Made by a program: the position numbers and the translations under genes
Origin: Candidatus Celerinatantimonas neptuna
GTDB lineage: Bacteria > Pseudomonadota > Gammaproteobacteria > Enterobacterales > Celerinatantimonadaceae
DNA length: 64,000 bases
Direction of reading: 5' to 3'
Assembly (NCBI GenBank): GCA_911810475.1
Contig: OU461276.1
Span: forward strand, 489,501 to 553,500
The notes under the pieces: generated by a model
The model's database searches: none
The model's input: only the letters and a program-made list of their open reading frames with translations
Told to the model about the DNA's origin: nothing
Part shown: positions 23,020-32,764 of the stretch, in pieces
Position numbering within the stretch: the first letter of the stretch is position 1
Layout: the number at the start of each line of letters is the position of its first letter

Positions 23020-25107
23020 CTATCGATTTCGTGCTTCAAACTGATTATAACCGCGCTGCTCTGTCACATCATATAACGGATATTTACGGATCAGCTGTTG
23101 TCCACCATCACGTGTCAAAGGTGTCCATCCAATGCTGCCTCGCTGAACGGTCGAGGTCGTTGTAATTTGATCGAATGGGAAAGATATAAAAATGCCTTTT
23201 GTAAAACTCCCCTCTCCATATTCTGCACTGCTCACATTCGTCAACGTAGCATAAGCACCAATTCTAAAGCCATTATCAAATTCTCTAATCACCGTAAAAG
23301 TAGCACCTTTGTCTTTCGCCAGATAACGCCCTACATTCACTTGAGCCGTAATATGATCCCATGGAAGTTGGTAATAGAAATTCATATGGCCGGTGACCGT
23401 ATGGTAACTCCTGAAACCAAAACGCTCATCAAAATTACGCTGCTTCACAGCATTAACATCCATCCCAACAGCAAATCGACTGCCTAATGGACGATATAAG
23501 ACTTCACCACCGACACCACCATACATATATTCCAGATAACCTGCATAAGCTTCTGTATACCAGTCATCGGTAGGATGACCAAACCAGGTAGCCTGCAAAT
23601 CATTCAAACCGACATCAGATGTTGTCAAATATTCTCGTATATACGTTCTTACCCGAGGCAAATTACTCGGTGCATCATATTTGAATTTATCAAAGTTGTT
23701 CAGCATATTCAGTGACAATGCGCCACTCAATGAAAAATTATCAGTTAATTGTAGATTAGCCCCGCCTTTTAATATCACTTGGTATAGATAGAAACCATCA
23801 GGCCCACCGATACTCTGATTTAACCCGGGCGTTAATGAAAAACTCAACGGCTGATAAGGTTTTTGCCAGACTTTTTTCCCTTCAGGTTTACTCGGATTGG
23901 TCACTTCAGCAAGCAGTGGATGCTCATTGAAATCAAAATCATCATCATGTATTTTCCTGAACTGTTGACGACCGATATGAGTCTCTGTTAGAGGTAATCC
24001 ATGTTGTTCTTCAATCACCCTGAATTGCCGGGTCTGACTATTTGTTGCATTATAAGCAATTGCAGCGGTTCGTTTGTCAGCTTCATGGCGATTACGATAT
24101 TTGGTCTGAGTACCGACAACCGTCAGACCATGCTTACTTTTATAGATAGACTTAGGACTTAGCCCTGCATTATTAGCCAGTTGATCTGCCACTTTATCCC
24201 AATTGGTTTTGCCTGTTTTAGAACCAATTGCTTTCAGTGGCTGTGGTGCCGGATCATGTTTTAATTTCACCACATCATGAATCACATTGGTATGTAATGT
24301 CACACCGAATGCGAATGTATTACCTCGCTCATAAGCCAATTGTAAATTAACATAGCGAGTCGGTTTAAAATTTAAAGCAACATTTATACGAGAAGACTGA
24401 GGCTGGTTATTATCTTTAGGTTCGTGCTGATAATCATTACCATCCAACTCTAATTTAACACTTAATGGATCCCAAGGGGTCTGGTATTCAATCCCCCCAA
24501 AAATAGCCGATCTTTGCCCTCTAAAAAAATCTTTAAAATTGACCTTCCCGGTATCAACACTCGATGCACGGTTGCACATTTTATCGGACAGATGACAAAA
24601 TGGATTGGTCATATCGCCAGCTGAGCCCATATATCCCCATGCCATACCTAATGTAAAGTCAAAAGGTCCGACCCGTTTAGTTGCATTGATATACTCAGAT
24701 GAAAATAGACCCGTTCCACCTAAATCCCTAAAACCCAAAGCGATGTCAGGCATATAATAGCCTTCCTGCCATAATCTGAATTTAGCGTCAACCCCTTTGT
24801 CCTTGTATGACTGTCCGCCAGACAATGTGCGAGAACCATACAACCGGTTTGTAATATTGACATAACGAATTGTCGCATTCATCCAGGGCACGGGCTGTAA
24901 ATTAACCGCACCAAAAATATAAGGATCTATACGACTATAGTTAAAGCTGACATCACCATCTGGAGCCATACGTGCTGTTGGCATTTGAATCAGCCCTATT
25001 CCACCAAAATCATTACGAGATGGCTCAACATGATCAGACCAAGAGGCCCAACTAGTCATGCTCGGCAACATCAAAGCTACCGCTAAAGAAATCTTTGATA
25101 AATACAT
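23020..25107 (-). CDS. yjbH: YjbH/GfcD-like outer-membrane polysaccharide protein
   Basis: 695 residues. A signal peptide (MYLSKISLAVALMLPSMTSWA) is followed by the YjbH family start: SRNDFGGIGLIQMPTARMAPDGDVSFNYSRIDPY. The rest is a large beta-rich outer-membrane protein with repeated aromatic strands. In E. coli YjbH and GfcD are needed for exopolysaccharide or group 4 capsule secretion; the Vibrio counterpart is WbfB. The frame opens at 25155, but the ATG at 25107 gives the signal peptide directly and lies 22 bp after the yjbG stop, so it was chosen. It is the last gene of the yjbEFGH unit. Molecular action in the family is not settled. Confidence 0.88.
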   Translation of the reverse strand: MYLSKISLAVALMLPSMTSWASWSDHVEPSRNDFGGIGLIQMPTARMAPDGDVSFNYSRIDPYIFGAVNLQPVPWMNATIRYVNITNRLYGSRTLSGGQSYKDKGVDAKFRLWQEGYYMPDIALGFRDLGGTGLFSSEYINATKRVGPFDFTLGMAWGYMGSAGDMTNPFCHLSDKMCNRASSVDTGKVNFKDFFRGQRSAIFGGIEYQTPWDPLSVKLELDGNDYQHEPKDNNQPQSSRINVALNFKPTRYVNLQLAYERGNTFAFGVTLHTNVIHDVVKLKHDPAPQPLKAIGSKTGKTNWDKVADQLANNAGLSPKSIYKSKHGLTVVGTQTKYRNRHEADKRTAAIAYNATNSQTRQFRVIEEQHGLPLTETHIGRQQFRKIHDDDFDFNEHPLLAEVTNPSKPEGKKVWQKPYQPLSFSLTPGLNQSIGGPDGFYLYQVILKGGANLQLTDNFSLSGALSLNMLNNFDKFKYDAPSNLPRVRTYIREYLTTSDVGLNDLQATWFGHPTDDWYTEAYAGYLEYMYGGVGGEVLYRPLGSRFAVGMDVNAVKQRNFDERFGFRSYHTVTGHMNFYYQLPWDHITAQVNVGRYLAKDKGATFTVIREFDNGFRIGAYATLTNVSSAEYGEGSFTKGIFISFPFDQITTTSTVQRGSIGWTPLTRDGGQQLIRKYPLYDVTEQRGYNQFEARNR

Positions 25108-25129
25108 AAACCGTCCATTGGTCAACGGG

Positions 25130-25873
25130 TTATTGAGGAAGCACCTGAGCCGCATAAAGCCGCATCATTGACTGATTAAATTTTTTATATGAATGAGCAA
25201 AGTTTGACTTAAGTGGCACATAGATAATGCTGCCCGGAGCCAGATAAGCCTGTTGTGTATTCCAGTAACTCACACCAATTCGGCGAATATGTGTATCGGG
25301 AGTAACCACCCAGACATAACTTGGATCGTAACCTGGTAAACGCCGAACATTTCCCATATATTTCGCGACAGAGAGACCTGGAATAAATTTTAAAGTTGCT
25401 TGCATGGCCGCACCACCGACCGTAATCGTCTTAGGTCGCACGGGAGCAACAAATACATCCTCCTGTTTTAAAGGGCGATTCTGTTTTGGATTTAATTCAA
25501 TAGAGTCCCAATTAAACTGATACAAAACCCGCCCTGTTGCAGCAAATCGGATCACCTGGTTATGCAATGATTTTTTCGTCTGTGAATTGAGCTCCAAATC
25601 TTCCAGCCGGTAAAGAAGTGCCCAGCGAAGTCGGGACTGCCAGCGCTGCTGGCTAACCCGCAATAATGATATTCCCAATCGGTAAGCTCCTGGTTTCAAC
25701 TGCCACTGATCTGCAATCACTGATAAGCGGGCCCCCGAACTGACATTGTAGACCTGTGGTTTTACAAACTGCCCTTGCGTCGCTACCTGCAAAGTCATAT
25801 CACCAGCAATAACTTTAAAAGATAAAGAAGCCAGGCCAAGACAAACAAACACAATCCATTGAAATCTATGCAT
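25130..25873 (-). CDS. yjbG: YjbG/GfcC-like periplasmic polysaccharide export protein
   Basis: 247 residues. A signal peptide (cut near VIAGD) precedes a periplasmic domain containing RLGISLLRVSQQRWQSRLRWALLYRLE, WVVTPDTHIRRIGVSYWN and APGSIIYVPL. The last resembles the beta-grasp (SLBB-like) parts of GfcC. Family members act with YjbF and YjbH in polysaccharide export (Vibrio WbfC). The gene overlaps the yjbF stop by one base (TGATG), which indicates coupling. Confidence 0.86.
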   Translation of the reverse strand: MHRFQWIVFVCLGLASLSFKVIAGDMTLQVATQGQFVKPQVYNVSSGARLSVIADQWQLKPGAYRLGISLLRVSQQRWQSRLRWALLYRLEDLELNSQTKKSLHNQVIRFAATGRVLYQFNWDSIELNPKQNRPLKQEDVFVAPVRPKTITVGGAAMQATLKFIPGLSVAKYMGNVRRLPGYDPSYVWVVTPDTHIRRIGVSYWNTQQAYLAPGSIIYVPLKSNFAHSYKKFNQSMMRLYAAQVLPQ

Positions 25874-26544
25874 CAGTGAATATCCTGCTGATAAGGTTTA
25901 ATTAAAGTCAGTGTAATCGCAGGTAAGGATGGAATCGGGCGCTGAATTGATTTCCAGATAAGTCCTTTATTATCCATCCAATAATGGTTAACAATACGAT
26001 AATTCATATCTGGAATAGCAAATGTTTCATCAACTTGAGTCAAGAGCATAGAACGATTAGCGATGACTATTCGTGAATGTCCAACTATTTTGTAATGAGC
26101 TATGAATGGTAGGCCATATCGATAATCAGGCATTAAATCGATAGTTCCTTTTGATTGATAATGTACCTTGGCCAATCCACCTAATCCAGACGCTAAAGGA
26201 TCACCACCATCAAAATGAAGTCTTTTTAAATTGGCTTTTTTAAGTCCATCAGTCCTGACTAACCGACCATGGCGTGTAAACAAATATTCATGATCCCGTG
26301 AAACCCAAATACGCTCATCACCTTTCACTCGGGCTAACACAACCATAGCCCGAGGCTCATCTCCTAATCGGGCATAACTGGCCGCATAAGGAAGATTTTT
26401 GAGTTGAGATGCGCTAAGTGAAACATCTGGTCCTTTTATCAGCGCATCATGGAACATCTGATAAGCCATATGGCTATTGCTGGTACACCCACTTAACAAA
26501 AAAACTGATAACAACGAACAGTAGAAGGGTATTAGTTTCGTCAT
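25873..26544 (-). CDS. yjbF: YjbF/GfcB-like outer-membrane lipoprotein
   Basis: 223 residues. A lipoprotein signal MTKLIPFYC ... LLSGC gives an acylated Cys. The mature part has the DUF2886-type features of GfcB/YjbF: AMVVLARVKGDERIWVSRDHEYLFTRHGRLVRTDGL in parts, and a C-terminal DMNYRIVNHYWMDNKGLIWKS. It corresponds to WbfD of Vibrio. The frame is open to 26571, but the ATG at 26544 starts the signal peptide. A hairpin lies in the 54-bp gap after yjbE, so expression may be lower than that of yjbE. Confidence 0.87.
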   Translation of the reverse strand: MTKLIPFYCSLLSVFLLSGCTSNSHMAYQMFHDALIKGPDVSLSASQLKNLPYAASYARLGDEPRAMVVLARVKGDERIWVSRDHEYLFTRHGRLVRTDGLKKANLKRLHFDGGDPLASGLGGLAKVHYQSKGTIDLMPDYRYGLPFIAHYKIVGHSRIVIANRSMLLTQVDETFAIPDMNYRIVNHYWMDNKGLIWKSIQRPIPSLPAITLTLIKPYQQDIH

Positions 26545-26561
26545 AAATCCACACATAAGAA

Positions 26562-26580
26562 AGGCCAGCAAAGCTGGCCT
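26562..26580 (-). terminator. Intercistronic hairpin between yjbE and yjbF
   Basis: AGGCCAGC pairs with GCTGGCCT around a 3-nt loop. On the minus strand it is followed by TTTCTT. It sits just after the yjbE stop and could act as a leaky terminator or a 3'-end stabiliser, letting yjbE mRNA exceed yjbFGH mRNA. Confidence 0.65.
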
Positions 26581-26598
26581 GAATCATAACCAACAATG

Positions 26599-26946
26599 TT
26601 AGTTCGTTCCTGTAGTACCAGTGGTACCCGTAGTACCAGAACTAGAATCATTGTTATTGGCAATAACAGCAGCCGCAGCAACAGCTGCTGCTGCAACGCC
26701 CACTGCAGCGGCAGCCGAGATACCACCAACAGCCGCACCAGCAGCTGCACCACCGGCAGCAACTCCGCCAGTAGCCCCTACGGTTGCACCAGCAGCACTA
26801 GTACTGCTGGCACCTGCTGCAGTTGTTGTTGTCGTTGTGGTAGTCGAACTACCCGCAGCAGCTGTTCCGGTTTCGCCCGCTGCAAAAACAGGGGTTGCCA
26901 CCATGCAAGCCGATGCGATCAACGCAGCAATTGCACTTTTCTTCAT
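26599..26946 (-). CDS. yjbE: YjbE/GfcA-like low-complexity secreted protein
   Basis: 115 residues. A signal peptide (MKKSAIAALIASACMVATPVFA) is followed by a Thr run of eight, Ala/Gly-rich repeats (about residues 45-90), an Ala/Val stretch that may insert in or lie on a membrane, and a C-terminal repeat of Gly-Thr-Thr. This matches the size and composition of YjbE/GfcA/WbfE, first genes of yjbEFGH-type operons, whose function is unknown. AAAGGAGT lies six bases before the start. The repetitive codons may allow slippage. A long frame on the opposite strand is an artefact of this repeat. Confidence 0.78.
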   Translation of the reverse strand: MKKSAIAALIASACMVATPVFAAGETGTAAAGSSTTTTTTTTAAGASSTSAAGATVGATGGVAAGGAAAGAAVGGISAAAAVGVAAAAVAAAAVIANNNDSSSGTTGTTGTTGTN

Positions 26947-27269
26947 AGATACTCCTTTATATACGCGTATCAGTATGCATACTCAATAGTAGAGCAAAAA
27001 TCCTTGCCCTACTAGTGAATATTCTTTAACCAATTTAACGTGATTGCAAATCATTTATCGGCGAAAAACGCCAATAAATAAATCGATGATTAGTTTGAAA
27101 ACATTGAACTGCAAAAAAACATGTGCCAATTCAGAGAGCGCGGATGTAACAATATCATAGCTAATATTCTGACTATACAGCAGTAGAAAATATTAGATAA
27201 ATATTGCACCTATATAAATATAAAGGGAAATTTCCCAGTCTACTGCTGCTGAGGTTAACTTAATATAAA
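26947..27269. other. 323-bp control region between ugd and yjbE
   Basis: No gene. It must contain the yjbE promoter. Close to the start codon are two perfect palindromes, ATACGCGTAT (26961-26970) and AGTATGCATACT (26972-26983), and an imperfect hairpin GTAGgGCAA/TTGCtCTAC (about 26989-27012). The far end holds a nested inverted repeat after ugd. These suggest dense control at DNA or RNA level; the proteins involved are unknown. Confidence 0.55.
27178..27248. repeat. Nested inverted repeat downstream of ugd
   Basis: Outer arms CAGCAGTAGA (27178-27187) and TCTACTGCTG (27239-27248) are perfect. Inside lies the palindrome GGGAAATTTCCC (27225-27236), followed on the minus strand by a T-rich stretch. 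It lies 22 bp after the end of the capsule operon and is probably its terminator or 3'-end structure. Confidence 0.55.
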
Positions 27270-28436
27270 TTAATCTCCTCCGAACAGATCCCTTGTATAC
27301 ACTTTATTCGTAACATCTTTTAATTCATCAGTCATTCGATTCGTAACAATTAGATCAGATATGGTTTTAAATTCCTCTAGATCTCGAATCACTCTTGAAT
27401 TAAAAAATTCTTCATCTTTTAAGACAGGCTCATAAACAACAACTTCTACGCCCTTAGCTTTAATTCGTTTCATAACACCTTGCATAGCCGATGCTCGAAA
27501 ATTATCTGATCCTGATTTCATAATAAGCCGATAAACTCCGACAATTTTAGGCTGTTTGGATAGCACAGAGTCTGCAATAAAATCCTTACGAGTTGTATTG
27601 GCATCAACAATTGCCCGAATTAAATTATTTGGTACTTCATCATAATTTGCTAATAATTGCTTGGTATCTTTCGGTAAACAATACCCTCCATAACCAAATG
27701 AAGGGTTGTTATAATGACTACCGATTCTTGGATCAAGCCCAACACCTTCAATGATCTGGCGAGGATCAAGCCCTTTAGTCACAGCATATGTATCCAGCTC
27801 ATTAAAATAAGCAACTCGCATCGCCAGATAAGTATTCGCAAATAATTTAATGGCTTCAGCTTCAGTTGGATCTGTAAATAAAACCGGCACTTCTTTTTTA
27901 AGCGCTCCTTCTAATAAAAGTTCTGCAAAAACTTTCGCCCTCTCACTTTTCTCACCAACAATGATACGAGAAGGGTATAAATTATCATATAGCGCTTTAC
28001 CTTCCCTCAAAAACTCTGGAGAGAAAATAATATTTGTACATCCAAGCTGAGATCTAACTTGCTCTGTATAGCCAACAGGGACAGTCGATTTAATAACCAT
28101 TGTTGCCCGAGCATTTACAGATAAAACCTGCTTAATAACAGACTCAATTGAGCTTGTATTAAAATAATTAGTCTGAGGGTCATAATCCGTTGGTGTAGCG
28201 ATAATCACAAAATCCGCATCTTTATAGGCGCTATCCCCATCCAAAGTTGCTTTAAAATTAAGCAATTTATTTGCTAAAAAATCAGAAATTTCAGCATCAA
28301 CAATTGGCGATAAACCTTGATTTAGCAAATCAACCTTCTCTTTAACGAGATCAACGGCGACTACTTCATGATGCTGAGCAAACAACATCGCATTAGATAA
28401 TCCTACATAACCAGTTCCAGCAATAGCTATTTTCAT
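27270..28436 (-). CDS. ugd: UDP-glucose 6-dehydrogenase Ugd
   Basis: 388 residues, identical in length to E. coli Ugd. It oxidises UDP-glucose to UDP-glucuronate with two NAD+, supplying GlcA for the polysaccharide. The NAD site is [12 protein letters not shown], with [22 protein letters not shown] and the catalytic Cys253 in [14 protein letters not shown]. It is the last gene of the long minus-strand capsule operon, 32 bp after wbaP. Confidence 0.96.
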   Translation of the reverse strand: MKIAIAGTGYVGLSNAMLFAQHHEVVAVDLVKEKVDLLNQGLSPIVDAEISDFLANKLLNFKATLDGDSAYKDADFVIIATPTDYDPQTNYFNTSSIESVIKQVLSVNARATMVIKSTVPVGYTEQVRSQLGCTNIIFSPEFLREGKALYDNLYPSRIIVGEKSERAKVFAELLLEGALKKEVPVLFTDPTEAEAIKLFANTYLAMRVAYFNELDTYAVTKGLDPRQIIEGVGLDPRIGSHYNNPSFGYGGYCLPKDTKQLLANYDEVPNNLIRAIVDANTTRKDFIADSVLSKQPKIVGVYRLIMKSGSDNFRASAMQGVMKRIKAKGVEVVVYEPVLKDEEFFNSRVIRDLEEFKTISDLIVTNRMTDELKDVTNKVYTRDLFGGD

Positions 28437-28468
28437 TTTTCTTCTATTCTCTTATAAAAACAATATTA

Positions 28469-29941
28469 TTAGTACGCACCATCTCTTGCAATTACAACTC
28501 GAGCTGTTTTAAACAAAATTGCGATATCGTACCAAAGCGACCAATTCTTAACATACCAACTATCAAAATAAACCCGACTAGCATAATCTATATTACTTCG
28601 ACCACTCACCTGCCATAAGCCTGTAATCCCAGGCTTAACCGTTAAGTAATATCCCACATCTTCATGGTAACGTTTAAGTTCTTCCGTTACGATTGGCCGA
28701 GGACCAACCAAGCTCATTTCACCTTTAATCACATTTAATAGTTGAGGCAATTCATCTAAGCTTGTCTTACGAATAAAATGACCAATTGGAGTAATTCTCG
28801 GATCATTCTTTAATTTAAAATCCTTCTGCCATTCGGCTTTAACTTTCGGATTATTGGCTAATAAATCCTCCAAAATTTCTTTAGAATTAGTAACCATTGA
28901 ACGAAACTTCAAACACTTAAATGGCTTGCCAAGATAACCGACTCGTTCATGCCCATAAGTCGCTGGACCTCCATCACGCCTTACTTTTAGAGATAGAAAA
29001 ATAAATAAAGGCGATAAAACCACCAACAAAAATGAGGCTATCAACAAATCGAAAGTCCGCTTAATCACCCGAGATGACCACCGAGCAAGATTATTCTGAA
29101 TCCTTAAAATCATCACTTCATGACTAAAAAAGTGTGACATGTCGGTCCCATATAAAGGAATACCCCGAAGAGAAGGTATCACGGAAATATTACCTATACC
29201 CCGAATAGACAAGCGTCTAATCCAATTATCACGAAGCTCTCGCTGACCGACTTCTAGAGCAATATAAACCTTTGCCTTACCGACACAATGAAGCCAATAA
29301 TCATGAGCCCTAATTAAAGGAATACTATTTACAGGACTATGCAACCCCAAATCATCTGGAGCAACAAAGGCTTGAATACTCATCCCCATCAATTTCTCAC
29401 TAGCAATTGCTCTATATGCCTCACAAGCATTCTCTCCTGTTCCAATAATTACACACGGGATCTGCCAGCATCCTGCTCTGATTAAAAAGACTTTAGTCAA
29501 TGCCCGAAATAATGGAATAAATAAAAAAATTAATATCCACAGTACCAACCACTCCAACCGAGAAAAGTTCTGTTTAGCAAAAGCTAATGATGCAATATCT
29601 AACAAAGCTAACACACTTAATGTTTGCAATATTTCGCGAAGTTCACTCCAAAAAGGTTTTCGATAGGTGTAGTGACGGAGTTTTCCCCAAAACCATAGGA
29701 TTCCACATCCCCCAAGCCCTAGCAGGAAAAAGATTCTAACAATGCCTTCTGTCGAGCCATATCCCCCAGAAAGAGGAAAAACATTGGTCCCGCGTAACCC
29801 ACCTATAGAATATATCAGTATTGCTGCAATACCCATTGCTAAACAATCACTAAAGATTAAAGCTAATTTGTTCCATTGTGCTTTATAGCGATGGAATTGT
29901 TGCCAATCTGGAATAGGTGCTGCTGATGTATTTTGTTCCAT
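28469..29941 (-). CDS. wbaP: Undecaprenyl-phosphate hexose-1-phosphate transferase, WbaP-like
   Basis: 490 residues. The first half has several membrane segments and a central CoA-binding-like domain (CVIIGTGENACEAYRAI). The C-terminal polyisoprenyl-phosphate transferase domain carries KRTFDLLIASFLLVVLSP, FKCLKFRSMV, TSLDELPQLLNVIKGEMSLVGPRP and PGITGLWQVSGRS. This enzyme starts each repeat unit by moving a sugar phosphate, in WbaP galactose-1-phosphate, to undecaprenyl phosphate; a WcaJ-type glucose specificity cannot be excluded. ATG at 29941 is preferred to 29959, with GAGGTGTGAGAA upstream. It follows manB as in Salmonella rfb loci. Confidence 0.9.
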   Translation of the reverse strand: MEQNTSAAPIPDWQQFHRYKAQWNKLALIFSDCLAMGIAAILIYSIGGLRGTNVFPLSGGYGSTEGIVRIFFLLGLGGCGILWFWGKLRHYTYRKPFWSELREILQTLSVLALLDIASLAFAKQNFSRLEWLVLWILIFLFIPLFRALTKVFLIRAGCWQIPCVIIGTGENACEAYRAIASEKLMGMSIQAFVAPDDLGLHSPVNSIPLIRAHDYWLHCVGKAKVYIALEVGQRELRDNWIRRLSIRGIGNISVIPSLRGIPLYGTDMSHFFSHEVMILRIQNNLARWSSRVIKRTFDLLIASFLLVVLSPLFIFLSLKVRRDGGPATYGHERVGYLGKPFKCLKFRSMVTNSKEILEDLLANNPKVKAEWQKDFKLKNDPRITPIGHFIRKTSLDELPQLLNVIKGEMSLVGPRPIVTEELKRYHEDVGYYLTVKPGITGLWQVSGRSNIDYASRVYFDSWYVKNWSLWYDIAILFKTARVVIARDGAY

Positions 29942-29963
29942 AGTATTCTCACACCTCATCGAA

Positions 29964-31337
29964 TTATACCTGACGAAGCAAAGTCAAAATCTCTTCTGTT
30001 TTCATCTGCATTAATAATAAATTTTTTCTTGATTCAACATTCAACCTCACAACTGGTTCCGTATTTGAGCAACGTAAATTAAAACGCCAGTCAGAAAACT
30101 CTAAACTAATGCCATCTGTCTCATCCACAAATAATGCCTCAGGTTCAAATTTTGCGCGAACAAAAGAAATTGCTACTTCAGGGTTAGTAAGTGTTGAATT
30201 AATCTCACCTGAAGAAGGATAAGCATTGATATAAGCCTGAACAGCTTGAGACAAACTAATATGCTTAACACACAATAGTTCAGCAATTAATAACCAGGGA
30301 ATCATACCACTATCACAATAACCAAATGTTTTAAAATAATGATGTGCACTCATCTCTCCACCATAAATAGCATCTTCTCTACGCATTCTCTCCTTAATAA
30401 AAGCATGCCCGGTTTTTGACATTATCGGGACACCACCTGACTTTTTAACGACATCAATCGTATTCCAACTTAACCGTGGATCATGAATAATTTTAGCTCC
30501 AGGTTGTTTTTGCAAAAATGCTTCAGCAAGTAATCCTACAATATAATATCCCTCGATAAATTGGCCTTTCTCATCAAAGAAAAAACAGCGATCAAAATCT
30601 CCATCCCAAGCAATACCGAAGTCAGCATTATGTTCAATAACGGCATTAATGGTATCAGCACGATTCTCAGGCAGTAATGGATTGGGGATACCATTAGGGA
30701 AATGGCCATCCGCTTCATGGTGCACTTTAATAAACTCAATAGGAATATTTAACTGATTAAATTTATCTTCTATAGCATCAATAACGTGTCCGGCAGCCCC
30801 ATTACCTGAATTAACAACTAACTTTAGGGGCTTAAAATTTTCTGCATTAATATAGGTAAGTAAGTGTGCGACATAGTGCGGCAGATTATTGCACTTAGAA
30901 TATTGACCTCGAAGCTCGGGATCCATTAAGCAAAATTGGTTCTGAACAACTAGACTTTCTATATCCTTAAGTCCACTATCCCCACTAATTGGACGAGCAT
31001 CTTTAGTAACTAGTTTCATGCCATTATAGTTCATGGGATTATGGCTTGCAGTGACTTCTATACCACCATCAACAGGTAAAGCCTGAGACGCATAATAAAC
31101 TTCTTCAGTCCCTGTCATCCCTAGATCAACTACATCAACACCACCATCCATTAATCCATTAGCCAGTGCTTTTTTAAGCGATTCAGAACTTAAACGAACA
31201 TCACAGCCAATAGCAATTGTTTTTGGGATTAAATGTTGCGCATAAGCTCGCCCGATACGATACGCAATCTGCTCGTTTAACTCTTCGCCCAACTTGCCAC
31301 GAATATCATAAGCTTTAAAACAATTTAAAATGCTCAT
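29964..31337 (-). CDS. manB: Phosphomannomutase ManB (CpsG/RfbK)
   Basis: 457 residues. It converts mannose-6-phosphate to mannose-1-phosphate, feeding GDP-mannose and GDP-fucose. The phosphoserine loop is [15 protein letters not shown], the metal loop is [13 protein letters not shown], the sugar loop is GEMSAHHYF, and the C-terminal phosphate loop is [15 protein letters not shown]. It follows manC with three bases between them, so the pair is cotranscribed and probably translationally linked. Confidence 0.95.
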   Translation of the reverse strand: MSILNCFKAYDIRGKLGEELNEQIAYRIGRAYAQHLIPKTIAIGCDVRLSSESLKKALANGLMDGGVDVVDLGMTGTEEVYYASQALPVDGGIEVTASHNPMNYNGMKLVTKDARPISGDSGLKDIESLVVQNQFCLMDPELRGQYSKCNNLPHYVAHLLTYINAENFKPLKLVVNSGNGAAGHVIDAIEDKFNQLNIPIEFIKVHHEADGHFPNGIPNPLLPENRADTINAVIEHNADFGIAWDGDFDRCFFFDEKGQFIEGYYIVGLLAEAFLQKQPGAKIIHDPRLSWNTIDVVKKSGGVPIMSKTGHAFIKERMRREDAIYGGEMSAHHYFKTFGYCDSGMIPWLLIAELLCVKHISLSQAVQAYINAYPSSGEINSTLTNPEVAISFVRAKFEPEALFVDETDGISLEFSDWRFNLRCSNTEPVVRLNVESRKNLLLMQMKTEEILTLLRQV

Positions 31338-31340
31338 TAA

Positions 31341-32744
31341 TTAATATCCAATTCCATCATCATCCAAACGAATAATATCGTCTTCTTTTAAATAACTACC
31401 ACTTCGAACTTCTATAATTTCTAAAGGTACCTTCCCTGGATTTTCAAACGAATGAGCTGCACCAATAGGAATGTAAGTTGATTCATTTTCACTGACTAAA
31501 TAAGTTTTTTCCCCATTACGAACTCGAGCTGTTCCAGAAACAACAACCCAGTGCTCTGCTCGATGGAAATGTTGTTGCAAAGCAGTCTGCTGTCCTGGTT
31601 TAACAATTACTTTTTTCACAATATAGCTCTTACCAGATGCGACTTCATCGTGAGATCCCCATGGACGAAAAACCTCACGATGGTGTAAATGTTCACTCCG
31701 GCCCAAATTTTTCAGCTGTGCTACAACTTGTTTTACCTGCTGCACTTTATTTTTATCTGCAACCAAGACAGCATCTTTAGTCTCGACAATCACGACATCA
31801 CTCACTCCCACAGCAGCAACTAAGCGATCCTGAGAATAAATATAACTGTTAAATGTCTGCTCAGTTAATACATCCCCACGTAACGTGTTCCCCTGCTTAT
31901 CCTTATCACTTACGTCCCATAATGAGCTCCAGCTCCCGACATCGCTCCAACCAGCATTAAAAGGAATAACCACCGCACTCTGCGTTTTTTCCATCACCGC
32001 ATAATCAATCGATTCAACGGGACAGCTTTCAAACACTGATTTATTAATACGAATAAAATCTAAGTCCATCGTTGCCTTGTAAAATGCAGACTCACAGACC
32101 GTAAGAATATCAGGACGGAAACAACGCAGCTCTTTTAGATACTGAGATGCCTTAAAAAGAAACATGCCACTATTCCAGAAATAATCTCCACTTAAAAGAT
32201 ACTGTTCAGCTGTTTTCAAATCAGGCTTTTCCACAAATTCTGCAACATAAAACCCTTTGTGAATTGCATCCCCTCTGCGGATATACCCATAACCAGTGTG
32301 AGGTTCATTTGGAATAACACCGAACGTTACTAGTTTTCCTTGTTTAGCCAATTGCTCTGCAGATTGAACAGCTTGTCGAAAAACATCTTCCTGATAAATG
32401 ACATGATCCGCAGCCAATACGAGTAACAAAGGATCGCGACCTTCGCTTATTTCCTTCAACGCTGCCAGAGCAATTGCCGGAGCAGTATTACGACCAACTG
32501 GCTCAAGCAAAATGCCACTAGTAGAAATGTTTTTCTGATTTAACTGCTCAGCGACAATAAATCTATGCTGCTCATTACAAATGAACAATGGATCAAATGT
32601 TTCTAAACCATCCAAACGAGACACAGTGTCTTGCAACATAGTTTGTTTAGAAACTAGTGATAAAAACTGTTTGGGGAATTCATTACGCGATAAAGGCCAT
32701 AATCTGCTGCCGCTACCGCCACACATAATGACAGGAAGAATCAT
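31341..32744 (-). CDS. manC: Mannose-1-phosphate guanylyltransferase / mannose-6-phosphate isomerase ManC
   Basis: 467 residues. The N-terminal nucleotidyltransferase ([24 protein letters not shown] in parts, FVEKPD) makes GDP-mannose. The C-terminal cupin-type isomerase domain (about residues 350-467: [30 protein letters not shown]) converts fructose-6-phosphate to mannose-6-phosphate. It pairs with manB and, through gmd and fcl in the same locus, supplies GDP-L-fucose. Confidence 0.95.
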   Translation of the reverse strand: MILPVIMCGGSGSRLWPLSRNEFPKQFLSLVSKQTMLQDTVSRLDGLETFDPLFICNEQHRFIVAEQLNQKNISTSGILLEPVGRNTAPAIALAALKEISEGRDPLLLVLAADHVIYQEDVFRQAVQSAEQLAKQGKLVTFGVIPNEPHTGYGYIRRGDAIHKGFYVAEFVEKPDLKTAEQYLLSGDYFWNSGMFLFKASQYLKELRCFRPDILTVCESAFYKATMDLDFIRINKSVFESCPVESIDYAVMEKTQSAVVIPFNAGWSDVGSWSSLWDVSDKDKQGNTLRGDVLTEQTFNSYIYSQDRLVAAVGVSDVVIVETKDAVLVADKNKVQQVKQVVAQLKNLGRSEHLHHREVFRPWGSHDEVASGKSYIVKKVIVKPGQQTALQQHFHRAEHWVVVSGTARVRNGEKTYLVSENESTYIPIGAAHSFENPGKVPLEIIEVRSGSYLKEDDIIRLDDDGIGY

Positions 32745-32764
32745 CGAACTTAACCTATTAAAAA

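Noticed and set aside
26596-27015. Two long plus-strand frames rich in Ser/Thr/Cys and Ala/Pro
   Set aside because: They are antisense translations of the repetitive yjbE gene, which has a signal peptide and a ribosome site on the minus strand.
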